DNA of 64,000 nt, from the NCBI RefSeq assembly GCF_002091985.1, contig NZ_MKKX01000035.1, positions 1 to 64,000 of the forward strand. The letters run 5' to 3'. Positions 17,863 to 29,672 of the stretch are shown piece after piece. The notes beneath the pieces are model-generated. The model was not told the origin of the DNA and did no database searches. It saw only the letters and a list, made by a program, of their open reading frames with translations. The position numbers and the translations under genes are program-made. Each line of letters begins with the position of its first letter. Within the stretch, counting starts at the first letter, position 1. The stretch comes from Rhodococcus sp. 1163 (lineage in GTDB: Bacteria; Actinomycetota; Actinomycetes; Mycobacteriales; Mycobacteriaceae).

Positions 17863-20800
17863 GGCTTAGCTCCTGACTCGATTTCTTCGAGCTTCTTCGT
17901 CATGTGTGCCGCAATTCTGCCAATGTACGGCTCGTCGACGATCGCAAGGTGATCGCCTCCGATCTCGACGATCTCGAGGTTCTTCACAACCGTCGGCCCC
18001 CACCCACCGTGGGCTTCACGGGTGGCGTAGGCGGGCTCCAACGCAATGGCATCGTCGTGGTACTTGTCGGCCATGTACAGCGTCACGGGTCCGCTGTACG
18101 GCTTCAGTTCTGCTGTCTGGATGGCACGGTTGTCCAGCCAGGAAGTGCGTTGATGCTCGATGATGCCACCGGGGATCTTCGCACCGCTGAGCTTGACGAG
18201 ATCGGTGATGATGCGGATCTGGCCTTCGTCGTCGGCCTCTACCAGCTTGTCGTACGGGATCGGGTAGTCGACGTCGTAGGTCTTCTTGGCGAATGCCGCG
18301 TACCGCTCCCAGCGCTTGCGCACCTCGGCGCGAGTGTCCGGAATTTCCGATCCTGGCATCACCGTGTCGAGCAGACCGACGTAGGCCACCTCGATGCCCT
18401 GTTCTTCCATTTGCCTGGCAACTTCGTACGCAAGGATGCCGCCGAGCGACCATCCGACGAATACGTAGGGACCTTCCGGCTGGATTGCACGGATGAGCGG
18501 CACATATTCTGCGGCACGCACGGAGATCGGGCCTTCGACGCGTTCGAGTCCGTACATCGGGGTACCCGCGGGAAGCTTCCGGAGCAGCGGCTCGTAGGCG
18601 ACCGTGGAGCTGCCCGCCGAGTGGAATGCGAACACCGGTGTGGCCGTGGAACCTTCGGGGCGGGCGCGCAAATTGCGTACCACTCCGTCGATTTCGCCGC
18701 CCTCGAGGTGTGGGCGCACCTTCTCGGCCAGCTGCTCGATGGTCTCCGAGTCGAGGACGTCGTCGAAGGTGACTTCGCCGCCGGCCCGCTCGGTCAATCG
18801 GGCCGCCAGCTTTTCGGCCACCTCGTCGTCGAGGATCGGCAACGTGTTGAAGATGCCCTTGGCGGACTCCTTCGTCACCACTGCCCACGTCGCGAACGTC
18901 ATCCGCTCGGCGTTGTCGCGGGGCGGAACGTCGGAGCCTGCAGCCTCGGCGAACCCTTCTTTGCCGCCCAGGTCCGACATCGAATCGGTCTGCGCTACAG
19001 CAGGGATCGTGTCGGGAGCAGATTCGACGGGCGCGGCCGGGGAGACCGAGTCACGAGCCTCGGCCTCCTTCTCCGCGGCCTGTTGCTCGGCGAGCGCCGC
19101 GACCTCTTCACGATTCTCCAGCGCGTAACGCAGGTACTTCTCGACCTCGAGCAGGTTGGCATCGCGCACAGCCTGCAATTGCACCGTGGGTATGTCGAAT
19201 TCGTATTCGACGCGGTTCTTGATACGCACCGCACTCAGCGAGTCGAGCCCGAGTTCGATCAGCGGCACCTCCGGTGGAAGGTCCTCGGGGGCATAACCCA
19301 TCGACTCGGCGACGATGATCGCCAACCGGTCTTCGAGCTTCTGGCTACCGTTCGCGTCCCAGCGATCACCGAACGTCTCGACGACCTCCGGCAACTCTTC
19401 CATCGGCGAGGTAGACGACTGCGCCACAGTCACAACGGGTTCCGGCAACGGATCCCCGGAAGTGACGACGGCCTCGTGCAGCAGAGTGAACGCAGATCCC
19501 TGATGGGCGTGCACCTGAACGGACGCGCCACCGAGGTGTGAGGTCACTGTCGTGACGACGGTTCCGGCTTTGGGGACTGCCGCGTGTGACACCGAGTATC
19601 CGAGTTCGACGCTCGAAAGAACTTGCGAGGCTGCTGCCTTCACCAGTTCGTCGAAACTTCCGAGAGCCGAGGCCTGCACCTCCCATACGTGCCGACCGTC
19701 CGGCAGCGCAACCCGGGAACCGGGAACATGGGAGTTGCCGCTCGAGTTGACACGCGAGTCGAGCCAGAACTCTTTACGCAGGTAGGACGTACGCGGGATG
19801 GCCGCGTAGTCGCCATCGTCGAACAGCGTTGTCAAGTCGAGGGCGTGACCGTGGACGTACAGTTGTGCGAGCGCTGCGAGCAACGTCTCCGACTCGTCTT
19901 CCTTGCGCTTGAGCGTCGGGATCAACGTCGAATCGGCAACTCCGGCAGCCCATGCCGTCGCCGCGATCGACATCAGCGCGACAGGATTGGGAGCCAACTC
20001 GACGAACGTGGTGTGACCGTCGCCGACAGCGACGTTGACTGCCTGCGTGAAGTAGACCGGGTTTCGCATGCCCTTGGTCCAGTACTCCACACCGTGAATC
20101 GGCTCGTGGCCGGCGCGATAGTGCGCCTGCTTGTCGACCGAGGAGTAGACACCGGCACGAAGTTTTCCGGGCTCGATGCCTGCCAACTCTGCGGCCAGTT
20201 CACCGAGGAGAGGGTCGACCGCAGCGGTGTGGCCTGCACCCTTCACATCGAGTATGCGGGCCATCTTGCCAGCGGCCTCGGCCATCTCGACGAGTGCCTC
20301 GACCTGTCCGCGTGGTCCGCCGACCGTCGTATGTGTCGGAGCCGCATAGACGCATGGCTCGACGTCGGGGAACTGGTCGGTGAGCGCAGTGACCTCTTCC
20401 GGCGTGTATTCCACGAGTGCCATTGCGCCCTGCGAGGCCGCACCGAGACCTTCCTGGCCTTCCGCGAGCAGTCGTGAGCGCGCGTAGATGATGCGAACCG
20501 CATCTTCGAGGTTCAGCCCGCCCACGACGTATGCCGCAGCGACCTCACCCATCGAATGTCCGATGACGGCAGAAGGTTCGGCGCCATGGGCACGCAGCGT
20601 TGCCGCCAAAGCAACCTGAATGACGAAGATGGCGACCTGCGAGTTCTCGAACTCGTAGTTCTGCGAATCGTCGAGAATGATCTCCTTGATGGAGTAACCG
20701 GCCTCGTCGAGCAGCAGTTCGTCGACCTCGTCGACCGCAGCGGCGAACGTGGTGTTGTTGCGGTACAGCGCATTTGCCATCTTGCGATGCTGTGAGCCGA

Positions 20801-22847
20801 ACCCGGAGAACACCCAGACTGCCCCATTGGACGCAGGCGAATCCGCGGAGAACACGCCCTGCCCTGGCTTCCCGGACGCGATGGCACGCAATCCGGTGAT
20901 GGCTTCTGCGTGCGTCGACGCGAGAACGACTGCACGAGAACGACCGTGGTTCCGCTTGGCGAGTGCCCGTCCGACATCGACGAGCGGGGTGGTGCTGCCG
21001 GCTTCGGTCTCGAGCCAGTCGGCCAGTTCCGAGGCTGCGCGCTTACGCCTGGAGGGCAGTGCGGCCGAGACTGCCAGCACGACAGTCTGCGGAACGGACT
21101 CCTCGAGAATCTGCTCGGCTTCGGCAACGGGATCCGTCGTCTCGACGTCCGATACCAGGAGGCGCGTATCAGCTTCTACCGGTACATCTTCCGTGCCGAG
21201 AGCTTCGGGAACGGCCTTGACGTATTCCGTCACCACGACGTGCGCGTTGGTGCCGCCGAAGCCGAAACCGGAGATACCGGCGACGGCCTTGCCGGTGTAT
21301 CGCGGCCATTCGGCTCCCTCGGACACGACCTTCAGATGCGCCTTGTCGAAGTCGATGTAGGGGTTGGGGCCCGCGTAGTTCAGCGAGGCAGGCAACCGGT
21401 TGTGCTGTAGCGCGAGCACGACCTTGATCAAACCTGCTGCACCCGCAGCGGATTCGAGGTGTCCGAAGTTCGTCTTCGCCGAACCGAGCAGCGCAGGCTT
21501 GTCCTCGCTACGGCCCCGGCCGACGACGCGTCCGAGCGCATCCGCCTCGATGGGATCGCCGAGAATGGTGCCGGTGCCGTGCGCCTCGATGTAGTCGACA
21601 CCGGACGGGTTGATGCCGGCATCACGATAGGCGAAGCGAAGAGCGTCCGCCTGAGCGTCGGGACTCGGAGCGAGAAGCCCGTTGGAGCGACCGTCCGAAT
21701 TGATCGCCGAACCGGCGATGACCGCAAGAATGTCGTCTCCGTCGCGCTCGGCGTCCTCGACCCGCTTGAGCACGACGAGGCCGCCGCCCTCGGATCGAAT
21801 CATGCCGTTGGCGTCGGAGGAGAAGGCCTTGATCTTGCCGTCCGGCGCCAGAACGCCCGTCTGGCCGAAGCCGACGGTGATCGGCGGTGCCAGCAACATG
21901 TTGACGCCACCGGCGACAGCAAGATCGGATTCGCCGTCGCGCAAACTGCGAACGGCCTGGTGTACAGCCACGAGCGCGGACGAGCACGCGGTGTCCACCG
22001 CGATGGACGGTCCGCGGAAGTCGTAGAAGTACGACAACCGGTTCGCGACGATGGCCGTCGAGGTACCGGTCAGTGCGTACGGGTGAACTGCCGGATCGCT
22101 GACGGCGAGCAACTGGTAGTCGTTGGACGAGCTACCGATGAAGACGCCGACCTGCGAGCCCTTGACGGAACTGGCCGGGATACGGGCATGCTCGAGGGCT
22201 TCCCAGGTGAGCTCCAGCGCCAGCCGCTGCTGTGGATCGACATTGACGACCTCGTTGGGCGACATCGCGAAGAACTCCGCGTCGAACGTCTTGACGTCAT
22301 CGAGGTAGCCGCCTTTGGTGACGGTCGCGTCGACAGCTGCCTTGATGACCGGATCGGAGGTGAACTCCTGCCACCGCCCCTCGGGGAGGTCGGTGATGCC
22401 GTCGCGGCCCTCACTGAGCATCGTCCACATCTCTTCGGGCGTGTGCCCTGCACCCGGGAAACGCGTCGAGACGCCGACGATGGCGATGTCGTGCGAGGAA
22501 CCGGGCCCGTTGCCCTGCAGGTAATACGCGTCGTCGGCGGCCTCGTCGGGAACATCGGGTTCACCCTCGATGATGCGGGTGGCCAGCGACGCGATCGTCG
22601 GATGCTGGTACGCGACCGTAGCGGTCAACGTGACACCCATGAGTTCCTCGATATCACCGCTGAGTGCGACGGCATCGCGAGAGGCGAGACCGAACTCTTC
22701 CATCGGCCGATCGTCGGAAATCTGAGCCACCGGCTGCCCCGTTGCGTCGGCGACCCAGTTGCGCAGCCACTCACGCAGCTGCGACACGGTCATATCCGCC
22801 CCAGAGCTGTCTGTCACTCGTTCGGCATCGATCTCATGGTTTGCCAT
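17859..22847 (-). CDS. pks13: Polyketide synthase Pks13, mycolate condensase
   Basis: Type I polyketide synthase that joins the meromycolyl-AMP-derived chain to the carboxylated chain and forms the beta-keto mycolate precursor. Domains in order: N-terminal ACP (Ser in EFGLASRDA, about residue 56), ketosynthase ([12 protein letters not shown], Cys near 288), acyltransferase ([12 protein letters not shown], Ser near 765), second ACP ([14 protein letters not shown], near 1,200) and C-terminal thioesterase ([12 protein letters not shown], near 1,467). Length is 1,662 residues against 1,733 in M. tuberculosis. The ATG at 22847 was preferred over the TTG codon just before it. It lies behind fadD32, which loads it, and overlaps accD4 by 4 nt. 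Confidence 0.97.
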   Translation of the reverse strand: MANHEIDAERVTDSSGADMTVSQLREWLRNWVADATGQPVAQISDDRPMEEFGLASRDAVALSGDIEELMGVTLTATVAYQHPTIASLATRIIEGEPDVPDEAADDAYYLQGNGPGSSHDIAIVGVSTRFPGAGHTPEEMWTMLSEGRDGITDLPEGRWQEFTSDPVIKAAVDATVTKGGYLDDVKTFDAEFFAMSPNEVVNVDPQQRLALELTWEALEHARIPASSVKGSQVGVFIGSSSNDYQLLAVSDPAVHPYALTGTSTAIVANRLSYFYDFRGPSIAVDTACSSALVAVHQAVRSLRDGESDLAVAGGVNMLLAPPITVGFGQTGVLAPDGKIKAFSSDANGMIRSEGGGLVVLKRVEDAERDGDDILAVIAGSAINSDGRSNGLLAPSPDAQADALRFAYRDAGINPSGVDYIEAHGTGTILGDPIEADALGRVVGRGRSEDKPALLGSAKTNFGHLESAAGAAGLIKVVLALQHNRLPASLNYAGPNPYIDFDKAHLKVVSEGAEWPRYTGKAVAGISGFGFGGTNAHVVVTEYVKAVPEALGTEDVPVEADTRLLVSDVETTDPVAEAEQILEESVPQTVVLAVSAALPSRRKRAASELADWLETEAGSTTPLVDVGRALAKRNHGRSRAVVLASTHAEAITGLRAIASGKPGQGVFSADSPASNGAVWVFSGFGSQHRKMANALYRNNTTFAAAVDEVDELLLDEAGYSIKEIILDDSQNYEFENSQVAIFVIQVALAATLRAHGAEPSAVIGHSMGEVAAAYVVGGLNLEDAVRIIYARSRLLAEGQEGLGAASQGAMALVEYTPEEVTALTDQFPDVEPCVYAAPTHTTVGGPRGQVEALVEMAEAAGKMARILDVKGAGHTAAVDPLLGELAAELAGIEPGKLRAGVYSSVDKQAHYRAGHEPIHGVEYWTKGMRNPVYFTQAVNVAVGDGHTTFVELAPNPVALMSIAATAWAAGVADSTLIPTLKRKEDESETLLAALAQLYVHGHALDLTTLFDDGDYAAIPRTSYLRKEFWLDSRVNSSGNSHVPGSRVALPDGRHVWEVQASALGSFDELVKAAASQVLSSVELGYSVSHAAVPKAGTVVTTVTSHLGGASVQVHAHQGSAFTLLHEAVVTSGDPLPEPVVTVAQSSTSPMEELPEVVETFGDRWDANGSQKLEDRLAIIVAESMGYAPEDLPPEVPLIELGLDSLSAVRIKNRVEYEFDIPTVQLQAVRDANLLEVEKYLRYALENREEVAALAEQQAAEKEAEARDSVSPAAPVESAPDTIPAVAQTDSMSDLGGKEGFAEAAGSDVPPRDNAERMTFATWAVVTKESAKGIFNTLPILDDEVAEKLAARLTERAGGEVTFDDVLDSETIEQLAEKVRPHLEGGEIDGVVRNLRARPEGSTATPVFAFHSAGSSTVAYEPLLRKLPAGTPMYGLERVEGPISVRAAEYVPLIRAIQPEGPYVFVGWSLGGILAYEVARQMEEQGIEVAYVGLLDTVMPGSEIPDTRAEVRKRWERYAAFAKKTYDVDYPIPYDKLVEADDEGQIRIITDLVKLSGAKIPGGIIEHQRTSWLDNRAIQTAELKPYSGPVTLYMADKYHDDAIALEPAYATREAHGGWGPTVVKNLEIVEIGGDHLAIVDEPYIGRIAAHMTKKLEEIESGAKP

Positions 22848-22908
22848 CAACTCACCAAGCTACCTGTCCATTGGAAAAGGTGGTCTCTGTAGAACGTCCG
22901 GAAGACAC

Positions 22909-24807
22909 TCAGTCCGGTTGTTCCACGTCGGGGAAAGCGTTCTGCTGGTAGCCGCCGCGCAAGGTGCCCTCGATGTAAGCGGCTTTGCATGCGCGTCGAG
23001 CAATCTTGCCGCTCGAGGTGCGCGGAATGGAACCGGCAGGCACCAGAAGTACGTCACGAACCGTCACGCCGTGGCGGGTGGAAATCGCGGTACGAACCTC
23101 GTCTGCGATCGGCGCCGGGTCTGCCTTACCGGAACCGGGTGCACGCTCGGCAACGATAACGAGCTGCTCCGAACTGTCGCCGGGGTCCTTGGTCAGGGCC
23201 GAGCCGCTGAACTCGAACACGACGTCGGGCAGCTGGTTCAGTGGGACCGAGAATGCCGCCACGAATCCTGGACGCAAGGCCTTACTGGCCTCCTGCGCGG
23301 AGAATTCGATGTCCTGTGGGTAATGATTTCTTCCGTCGACGATCACGAGGTCCTTGACGCGACCGGTGATGTAGAGCTCGCCGCCGTGGTAGACGCCGTA
23401 GTCGCCGGTACGCATCCACTTGGCGCCGTCGGCTGCGCCCTCGGCATGCGATCCCTCTGGGATGCGATTGACGAGCTTGTTGTGGAAAGTCTCGATGGTC
23501 TCCTGCTCACGGCCCCAATAGCCCACACCGATGTTCTCTCCGTGCAGCCAGATCTCACCGACGTGATCGTCGGCGACCTCGGTCGCGGTATCGGAGTTCA
23601 CGATGGCTGCCCACTGGCTTCGGGCAACCTCACCGGTGGAAACCTGTGGAATGGCACCGACCGCATCCTGATCGACGACGACGAAGTTGCCCGCGTTGAG
23701 CTCGACCCGGTCGACGTACACGACCTTGGCCGCGTCGAGATTATTGGTGGTGGAGACGAACAGCGTCGCCTCCGCCATGCCGTACGACGGCTTGATTGCC
23801 GTCTTCGGGAGGCCGTACGGACCGAATGCTTCGTTGAACTTCTTCATCGACGAGGTGGTGACCGGCTCGCTGCCGTTGATGAGTCCGATGACATTGGAGA
23901 GATCGAGTGGCTCGCCGTTCTTCGGCAACCCACGCTGCGCGGCATGCTCGAAAGCGAAGTTGGGAGCGGCCGCAAACGTGCCTGCACCGTCGGAGACCGC
24001 GGCAAGTTCCTTGATCCAGCGCCATGGGCGCTGCACGAACGCACGCGGGCTCATGATGGTGATGTACCGGCCGCCGAGTGCGGGCAGGATGACCGTCAGC
24101 AAACCCATGTCGTGGAACATCGGCAGCCAGGTGACACCGCGTGAATCCACGGTGATCCCCATGCTGTCCACCATTTGCAGGGCGTTGACACCGACCGCGC
24201 GGTGGGTGATCTCGACGCCTGCCGGGGTACGGGTCGAACCCGAGGTGTACTGCAGATACGCGATGTCGTCGAGCTTGGCGTTCGGTTCCACCCAGGTCTC
24301 GCCGACGCTGTCGGGAATGGCGTCGACGGCGATGATGCGCGGACGCTGCGCAGCGGGCAGGCCTCGGAAGAACGCTCGAACCCCTGCTGCGGACTGGGTT
24401 GCCGTGAGGATGGCCGTCGGCTCACAGTCCCCGAGCACGGCATGCAGCCGGTCGGAGTGACCCGGTTCGTCCGGGTCGAAGAGCGGAACCGCGATGGTCC
24501 CCGCGTAGATGGCTGCGAAGAATGCGATGACGTAGTCGAGCCCCTGCGGCGCCAGAATTGCGACACGGTCACCGGGAGAGGTGACCTGCTGCAGACGAGC
24601 GGCCACGGCGCGTAGACGACGTCCGAACTGCGCCCAGGTGAGCTCGTGAGCTTCACCGTCGCGTTCGGTCGAATAGTCCATGAATCGATATGCCAGCGTG
24701 TCGGCATTCTTTGCGACGTTCACCTCGACATGTCGAACGAGAGTCTTACCCTCGCCGATGACGATGTGGCCGTTCTCATCGATGTATTCATCGAATGTAT
24801 GGCTCAT
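22909..24807 (-). CDS. fadD32: Long-chain fatty acyl-AMP ligase FadD32
   Basis: Activates the meromycolic chain as acyl-adenylate and passes it to the N-terminal ACP of Pks13. The 632 residues carry the adenylation motifs [54 protein letters not shown] and the C-terminal catalytic-Lys region [11 protein letters not shown]. The ATG at 24807 was chosen because GGAGGAG lies about 8 nt upstream; the frame is open further but without such a site. The upstream gap holds an AT-rich patch (24910-24920) that could contain the operon promoter. Confidence 0.96.
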   Translation of the reverse strand: MSHTFDEYIDENGHIVIGEGKTLVRHVEVNVAKNADTLAYRFMDYSTERDGEAHELTWAQFGRRLRAVAARLQQVTSPGDRVAILAPQGLDYVIAFFAAIYAGTIAVPLFDPDEPGHSDRLHAVLGDCEPTAILTATQSAAGVRAFFRGLPAAQRPRIIAVDAIPDSVGETWVEPNAKLDDIAYLQYTSGSTRTPAGVEITHRAVGVNALQMVDSMGITVDSRGVTWLPMFHDMGLLTVILPALGGRYITIMSPRAFVQRPWRWIKELAAVSDGAGTFAAAPNFAFEHAAQRGLPKNGEPLDLSNVIGLINGSEPVTTSSMKKFNEAFGPYGLPKTAIKPSYGMAEATLFVSTTNNLDAAKVVYVDRVELNAGNFVVVDQDAVGAIPQVSTGEVARSQWAAIVNSDTATEVADDHVGEIWLHGENIGVGYWGREQETIETFHNKLVNRIPEGSHAEGAADGAKWMRTGDYGVYHGGELYITGRVKDLVIVDGRNHYPQDIEFSAQEASKALRPGFVAAFSVPLNQLPDVVFEFSGSALTKDPGDSSEQLVIVAERAPGSGKADPAPIADEVRTAISTRHGVTVRDVLLVPAGSIPRTSSGKIARRACKAAYIEGTLRGGYQQNAFPDVEQPD

Positions 24808-24937
24808 GTGTTCGCTTCTCCTCCGCGGAATCCGCTGCTTCTGCACGATCGGGCAACGGCCCGCGCCCCGACATTTCTTCTCGACTCACGCAAACGCAGT
24901 ACAGCGTGAAATATTACTAGCTGGTAGTTCTCGGGAA

Positions 24938-24954
24938 GGCCGGGCCTGCCGGCC
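24938..24954 (-). terminator. Possible hairpin terminator behind the oxidoreductase gene
   Basis: GGCCGG and CCGGCC pair around a 5-nt loop, 27-43 nt beyond the stop at 24981. The stem is short and no T-run follows, so this is weak. Confidence 0.4.
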
Positions 24955-24980
24955 CCGCCATTCGAGTACCGAACGTCCGG

Positions 24981-26000
24981 TCATTCACCCTTCAGCAACT
25001 CGATGACCGGCGCGAACGCTTCCATCTGTGTGGGGAAAACCCCGACATAGGACATCGTTGTTTTCGCACGAACGTTACGGATCTGATCGGCAATTTCCTC
25101 GTACGTTCCGAACGCGAGGTACGGCGAGGTCAAAATATCCTCGATACTCAGTTTCACATCCACGTCGACGTTCGGCGGATAGCCGTTGTCGAGAGCAGCC
25201 AACGCCATCTCGGCCATCTGCTCACGATCGTCCGTGACCACGATGGTCGTGATCGCCCAGTTCAGTTCGATCTCCTCGAAGCGCTCTCCGGCTGCCTCAC
25301 GGATGAGCTCGACTCGTTCGATCGTCTTCTCCAACGTCATACCGGACAGACGAAGCTTGCCGTCCTTCGTCGAACTCGGCACGACCGAGATGATGTCGGC
25401 ATACTTTGCGGCCAGTGCCAACATACGAGGGCCACCGCCGCCGACACAGATCGGCGGTCTCGGTCCCTGACGTGGCCGTGGACTGCCCTTCAGGCCGGTG
25501 ATCTTGAAGTGTTTGCCCTCGAAATTGCATTCTTTTCCGCGAAGCAAAGTATCGAGAATCTGAAGGCTCTCCTCGAGCTTCTCGATACGGACGCCCGGCC
25601 GGTCGTAGGTGATGCCGGCCTTGTCGTACTCGTCCCGCATCCAGCCCGCGCCCAACCCGAGCTCGAGGCGACCACCCGAGAGAACGTCGATGGTCGCGGC
25701 GTCCTTGGCCAGAATCGCCGGATGCCGGAACCCGTTCGCGAGAACTGCGGTGCCCAGACGGATCTTCTCCGTAGCCACCGCGAGCGCGCCGAGTGCCGCA
25801 ATCGGGCCGACCTGATTGCCGAGGTGATCCGGGATCATGAAGCTGTCGTAGCCGAGCTCCTCGGCCAGCTGCGCCAGCTTGATGAACTTGCGCGCTCCAC
25901 CCTCCTCGGCGTTGCCCTCACCGCCTGCTGCGAAGCGGAACGGACGAAGCGCCCTGATCTGCCCGTCAGCGGGTAGATCCGGGGCCTGGGCGGAACACAT
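24981..26000 (-). CDS. LLM-class F420-dependent oxidoreductase
   Basis: Luciferase-like monooxygenase family protein of 339 residues. FMIPDHLGNQVGP, GTAVLANGFRHP, the segment LSGGRLELGLGAGWMRDEY and ICVGGGGPRMLALAAKYADI are typical of the F420-using subgroup. Such enzymes reduce or oxidise small molecules with F420H2; the substrate cannot be told. ATG start with GGAG about 9 nt upstream. It sits between fadD32 and the cutinase gene, a slot with no such gene in M. tuberculosis, and has its own flanking gaps of 173 and 186 nt, so it is probably a separate transcription unit inserted into the mycolate region. Confidence 0.88.
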   Translation of the reverse strand: MCSAQAPDLPADGQIRALRPFRFAAGGEGNAEEGGARKFIKLAQLAEELGYDSFMIPDHLGNQVGPIAALGALAVATEKIRLGTAVLANGFRHPAILAKDAATIDVLSGGRLELGLGAGWMRDEYDKAGITYDRPGVRIEKLEESLQILDTLLRGKECNFEGKHFKITGLKGSPRPRQGPRPPICVGGGGPRMLALAAKYADIISVVPSSTKDGKLRLSGMTLEKTIERVELIREAAGERFEEIELNWAITTIVVTDDREQMAEMALAALDNGYPPNVDVDVKLSIEDILTSPYLAFGTYEEIADQIRNVRAKTTMSYVGVFPTQMEAFAPVIELLKGE

Positions 26001-26186
26001 GTATAGGTCTCCTCGATGCGGGTACGCGTAGATTCCAGCGCCGATTGCGCCTACTCCAAGCGGCCACTCTATCTGCTCACTACCCGGGAATACACCTGCC
26101 GGGGTACACGAGGACCAGCTTTGTGCCTATTCCCCAGAGGGCGGAGTGGACCTTGTGACACCTCCGCTGGGCCCCGTCCCCTCCGC

Positions 26187-27155
26187 TCAGGAGTGCGGAA
26201 TCGCCGGCGCCTGCTCGATCAGACCGGCCGCCCACCGCGCAGTCCACTGCGTCGACGTCGTGCCGCTGTCATCGACCACGAAGGTGTTGTATGACGCATG
26301 CACCGGGTTACCTGCAGCCCCCACGAGAATTCCGATGCTCTGCGGAATGTTGCGCAGCGACAAGCCTTCCGACGGAGCAGTACAGATGAGATCGCCCGGC
26401 GCACATATCTGATTGACCACCGAATCGAGTGAACCGAATCCGCCGGCGCGGGCCCCTGTCATCGTGACGCCGGGAAAGTCGAGACCACCGAGCGCAACCT
26501 CGGCGCCGACCCCGTCGACCGGCGGTCCGATGTCCTGCCCGGAGGTGCCGTCACGGCGCCCGTCCGCTATCAAAGTCACGCCCAGAACCTTGTCCGCTGC
26601 GACCGGGCCGTTGCCTGCACCGATCTCGGCTGCAATGTCGCCTGCGATGACAGCACCCTGCGAGAAACCGGCCAGGATGTAACTCGTCAGCGGGCAGTGC
26701 TCGCTGACGCGGGTCAGTTCGGCCTTCGCTGCCGCAGCACCCTCGGTACGAGAGTTGTTGTACGACTGCTGGCCGTCGGGCGGGAACGCGATCGGGTTGG
26801 AGAACTGCGCAACGTACGGGACCGTGTACACGCTGGCCCGCCCCGGCTCGAACTGCTCCTGCAGCGGCCGAGTCACGTTCAGCATCAAAGACAACGGATT
26901 GGCCGACGGGTTGTACGGATCGTCGGTCGCCGAAGATTCCCAGGTACCGGGAATGGCGATGACCGAGACATCGGCACAATCCGCCGGTTGCGACGTCTGT
27001 TCACCCGGGCCGGGCTCTGGCACCGGGGAAGGCACAGTGTCCGGCAGCCTTCCGGCAAGCAGATACCACGCGGCCACGATGATCAGGCCGAGAACGACTG
27101 CTACCGCAAGGAGCTTCGGTAGCAGACGCCTCTTTTTCTTCGTCGGGTTCGCCAT
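26187..27155 (-). CDS. culp6: Cutinase-like lipase Culp6 (Rv3802c-like)
   Basis: Envelope-anchored serine hydrolase; the mycobacterial homologue has phospholipase and thioesterase activity and is linked to mycolate metabolism. The 322 residues start with a basic cluster (KKKRR) and a single signal-anchor helix (about 13-33), a Pro-rich linker, then the alpha/beta-hydrolase domain. Probable triad: Ser165 in AGFSQGA, Asp255 in CAPGDLIC and His286 in GNPVHASY. Cys60, Cys154, Cys251 and Cys258 could form the usual two disulfides. It keeps the M. tuberculosis order next to fadD32, apart from the oxidoreductase. The DUF732 gene ends 8 nt upstream, so these two are co-transcribed. Confidence 0.92.
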   Translation of the reverse strand: MANPTKKKRRLLPKLLAVAVVLGLIIVAAWYLLAGRLPDTVPSPVPEPGPGEQTSQPADCADVSVIAIPGTWESSATDDPYNPSANPLSLMLNVTRPLQEQFEPGRASVYTVPYVAQFSNPIAFPPDGQQSYNNSRTEGAAAAKAELTRVSEHCPLTSYILAGFSQGAVIAGDIAAEIGAGNGPVAADKVLGVTLIADGRRDGTSGQDIGPPVDGVGAEVALGGLDFPGVTMTGARAGGFGSLDSVVNQICAPGDLICTAPSEGLSLRNIPQSIGILVGAAGNPVHASYNTFVVDDSGTTSTQWTARWAAGLIEQAPAIPHS

Positions 27156-27163
27156 CGAGACCG

Positions 27164-27709
27164 TCAGGCCTTACAAATCGTGTTCTGCGCGGCGGTGATG
27201 TAGAGCTGTGCGGTCTCGCCTGCCTGTTCGGCCGTGATCTGCGTGCCCGACGCGCTGGCCTCGACCCCCACGTTGGCTGTCACGAACGTCGAGATCTCGT
27301 CCGGTGCGACACCCTGCGACTGCGCCGAACAAATGTAGGTGGCCGTCGAGATGGCGATCTCACCGTTGCCCGCCGGGGTGACCCCACTCTTTTTCAACTC
27401 TTCGAGAAACGCTTGGCCTCGATCGTCCATCGGTGCCTGGGTTGCACCCGGGAAATCCTCGGGTACAGGCTGCGGCTGCTCCGGCGGTGCCGTCGCTGCC
27501 TCACCGGGACTCGTCACGGCGGCCGAGGTCGTCGACTCGCTCGCCGAGGTCGTCGCCGAGGTCGTCGAGGATTCGGCCGTAGTGGTGGCGGTGGTAGTGG
27601 TCGGTACCCCGGTGGCGGTGGAGTCGTCGCTTCCGCAGGCGACCAACATTCCACCTGCAGCTACGGCGAGAACGCCCATCGACAGGGTTCGGGCCAGAGA
27701 CGTTCGCAT
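27164..27709 (-). CDS. DUF732-type lipoprotein
   Basis: Predicted secreted lipoprotein of 181 residues. The signal peptide ends in the lipobox LVAC, giving a lipidated Cys at about residue 25. A low-complexity Thr/Ser/Ala linker follows, then a DUF732-like domain with two cysteines (YICSAQSQGV and the final TICKA) expected to form a disulfide. The start at 27709 was chosen because the longer reading lacks a signal sequence at its N-terminus. It precedes the culp6-like gene by 8 nt. Function unknown; surface exposure and a link to the mycolate module are inferences from signal and position. Confidence 0.85.
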   Translation of the reverse strand: MRTSLARTLSMGVLAVAAGGMLVACGSDDSTATGVPTTTTATTTAESSTTSATTSASESTTSAAVTSPGEAATAPPEQPQPVPEDFPGATQAPMDDRGQAFLEELKKSGVTPAGNGEIAISTATYICSAQSQGVAPDEISTFVTANVGVEASASGTQITAEQAGETAQLYITAAQNTICKA

Positions 27710-27824
27710 GTTCAATCCAGTCCTCACAAGCGCATGATTCACGAGCGGCATCGTTCAACGCGTGAGGGTACAGAGTTCCACTGAGAGAAACCTGAAGCGG
27801 TACCCCGAACCTCTCGAGCTGCGA

Positions 27825-29672
27825 TCACGGCGCGATTGTCACCTTGCCATCCTTCACAGTGATGATGCCGAACTGGAAGTTCTGTTGCACGCCGCCACCG
27901 TCGATATCGAACTGATCGCTGGTGATATATCCCAAGCGGCCACCTTCGTAGCCGACGCTCTTCCAAGCGTCGAAGATCTCACCGTTGCGAATTGCCCACG
28001 CACCGGTCAGCGGACTCCAGTAGACGTTGCCACCCTCGAACTCGTTGAACCGGCCGCCATCCTTGATCGGACCGAGCTCGCTGGTCTTCGGGAAGCCCAG
28101 TGGGCCGTTCTCCCATCCGAGTTGGCCGTACTTGCCGAGGATCATGCCCTGCACCGAGTGGGTACCGAGTTCGGGACTGAAGTACATCGCGCCGATCTCG
28201 AAGCCCTGGACCGCGCCCGGCTTCGATGGCGTCGCCACCTCGTCGAGTACCGGGTATCCCAACGGGCCACCCTCGTAGCCCTGGCGTGCCCACTCGTCGA
28301 GGATCGCGCCACGCACGGCGTGCGCGCCGGTCTGCGGCGTGAAGTAGACCATTCCGTTCTGGAATGCGTTTCCGCGTCCGCGTCCGTCGGGAGTTCCGAA
28401 CTCACCGGTCTTCGGGAAGCCCAGTGGGCCCGAAGGACCGCCGGAGCCCTGGTAGTTGCCGCCGATGGCACCTGCGACTACCTGAGCGCCGGTGTCGGGC
28501 GAGAAGAAGACGCGTCCGAACCTGAAGTCCTGTGCGCGACCGCCCGCGACGTTGTACTCCGGGGTCAGGCAGTCGCCTAGCCAGGAATTCGCACCCGACG
28601 CGTTGCCGATCGCTCCGGCTGCGTTGCATGCGGGCTTGTCGACATCGACGTCGAGGGCGCCGGCGAGCTGCGGCCAGAGCTGATGCAGCTCGAACTGCCA
28701 GTACTCCCACGTATGTGTTCCCGACGGCCGGTAATTGACCTGGGCGGGGATTCCGAGCTTGTTCAGTTTGGTCGCAAATGTCTGTGAGGTCAGGCGCGAG
28801 AGGATTTCCAGACCCATACCGGCGTAGTTCGAGCTGACGCCGGGGATGCCCGACGGCGGATCGTACGGGCCGGCTGCGCCGTTTCCGCTCGATACGTAGA
28901 GACTCACGCCTTCGAGCTGATCGGCCAACAGGTATGGGTCGTGCTGAGCCCACAGATCATTGGTGGGCGCGCCCCACATCGCCTTGGAGCTGTACCCGCC
29001 CGCGTCGGTCATCGCGTACTGAATCGCCTGTGGCATGCCGAGAGACGTCGTCGTCAGAATGCCCGAGAGCGACGCTGCGAACGTGAAGAAGCCCTTGTTG
29101 CGTGCGGCGAGGAACATCGCGGCCGTGCCACCCATGGACAGGCCGACGACACCACGAGTTTGGTTGGTGCGCCACTCGTTCTCGAGGATCGGCGGGAGTT
29201 CCTTGGTCAGGAACGTCTCCCACTGATAGTTCTTCCCCTGGTCCTGGTCGATCCAGTCGGAATAGAAGCTGGACTGTCCACCGACCGGCAGTACGACGTT
29301 GACGTTCTTGTCGGCGAAGTAGGACTCGATGTCCGTCTCGAGCGTCCATCCGTTCTCGGTGTCCGTTGCTCGGAGACCATCGAGCATGTACACCGACGGG
29401 AACACGGCCTGCGGGTTGATGTTCCAGTCGCGCGCGAGCAGGAGCTGGACCTGAATCGGAGTGCCCATCGACGGAGATGTGATCCAGAGCGCCACGCGAC
29501 GGTCCGAAAGCCAATCGACATCGGTGACGGTAGCTCCGGAGGTTGCCTGCGTCTGCGCAGGCAGAGACGCGGGTACCGGAGTCGCTTGCGCAATGCCGGC
29601 AGCGCCGAACGGCGATGCCAGGGCGACGGCCAGTGCCGCTGCTACTCCGAACCGAGCAAGCCCACTGCGCAT
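27825..29672 (-). CDS. Mycolyltransferase with C-terminal LGFP repeats
   Basis: Antigen-85-type esterase that transfers mycolates to trehalose or arabinogalactan, in the slot of fbpD (Rv3803c). The 615 residues comprise a signal peptide (cleavage likely after AQA, residue 30), the alpha/beta-hydrolase domain with nucleophile Ser179 in GLSMGGTAA and a His in SGTHTWEYWQ (near 350), and about five C-terminal LGFP units (GPLGFPKTGE, GPLGYPVLDE, GPLGFPKTSE, GRLGYITSDQ). LGFP modules are thought to bind the cell-wall polysaccharide, so the enzyme is probably wall-anchored. ATG start with AAGGAGAG about 9 nt upstream. The same catalytic-plus-LGFP layout occurs in corynebacterial mycolyltransferases but not in mycobacterial Ag85. 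Confidence 0.93.
   Translation of the reverse strand: MRSGLARFGVAAALAVALASPFGAAGIAQATPVPASLPAQTQATSGATVTDVDWLSDRRVALWITSPSMGTPIQVQLLLARDWNINPQAVFPSVYMLDGLRATDTENGWTLETDIESYFADKNVNVVLPVGGQSSFYSDWIDQDQGKNYQWETFLTKELPPILENEWRTNQTRGVVGLSMGGTAAMFLAARNKGFFTFAASLSGILTTTSLGMPQAIQYAMTDAGGYSSKAMWGAPTNDLWAQHDPYLLADQLEGVSLYVSSGNGAAGPYDPPSGIPGVSSNYAGMGLEILSRLTSQTFATKLNKLGIPAQVNYRPSGTHTWEYWQFELHQLWPQLAGALDVDVDKPACNAAGAIGNASGANSWLGDCLTPEYNVAGGRAQDFRFGRVFFSPDTGAQVVAGAIGGNYQGSGGPSGPLGFPKTGEFGTPDGRGRGNAFQNGMVYFTPQTGAHAVRGAILDEWARQGYEGGPLGYPVLDEVATPSKPGAVQGFEIGAMYFSPELGTHSVQGMILGKYGQLGWENGPLGFPKTSELGPIKDGGRFNEFEGGNVYWSPLTGAWAIRNGEIFDAWKSVGYEGGRLGYITSDQFDIDGGGVQQNFQFGIITVKDGKVTIAP

Noticed and set aside
21459-22892. 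A 477-codon open frame antisense to pks13
   Set aside because: It mirrors the third-position GC bias of pks13, has no recognisable domain and lies fully within a well-supported gene.
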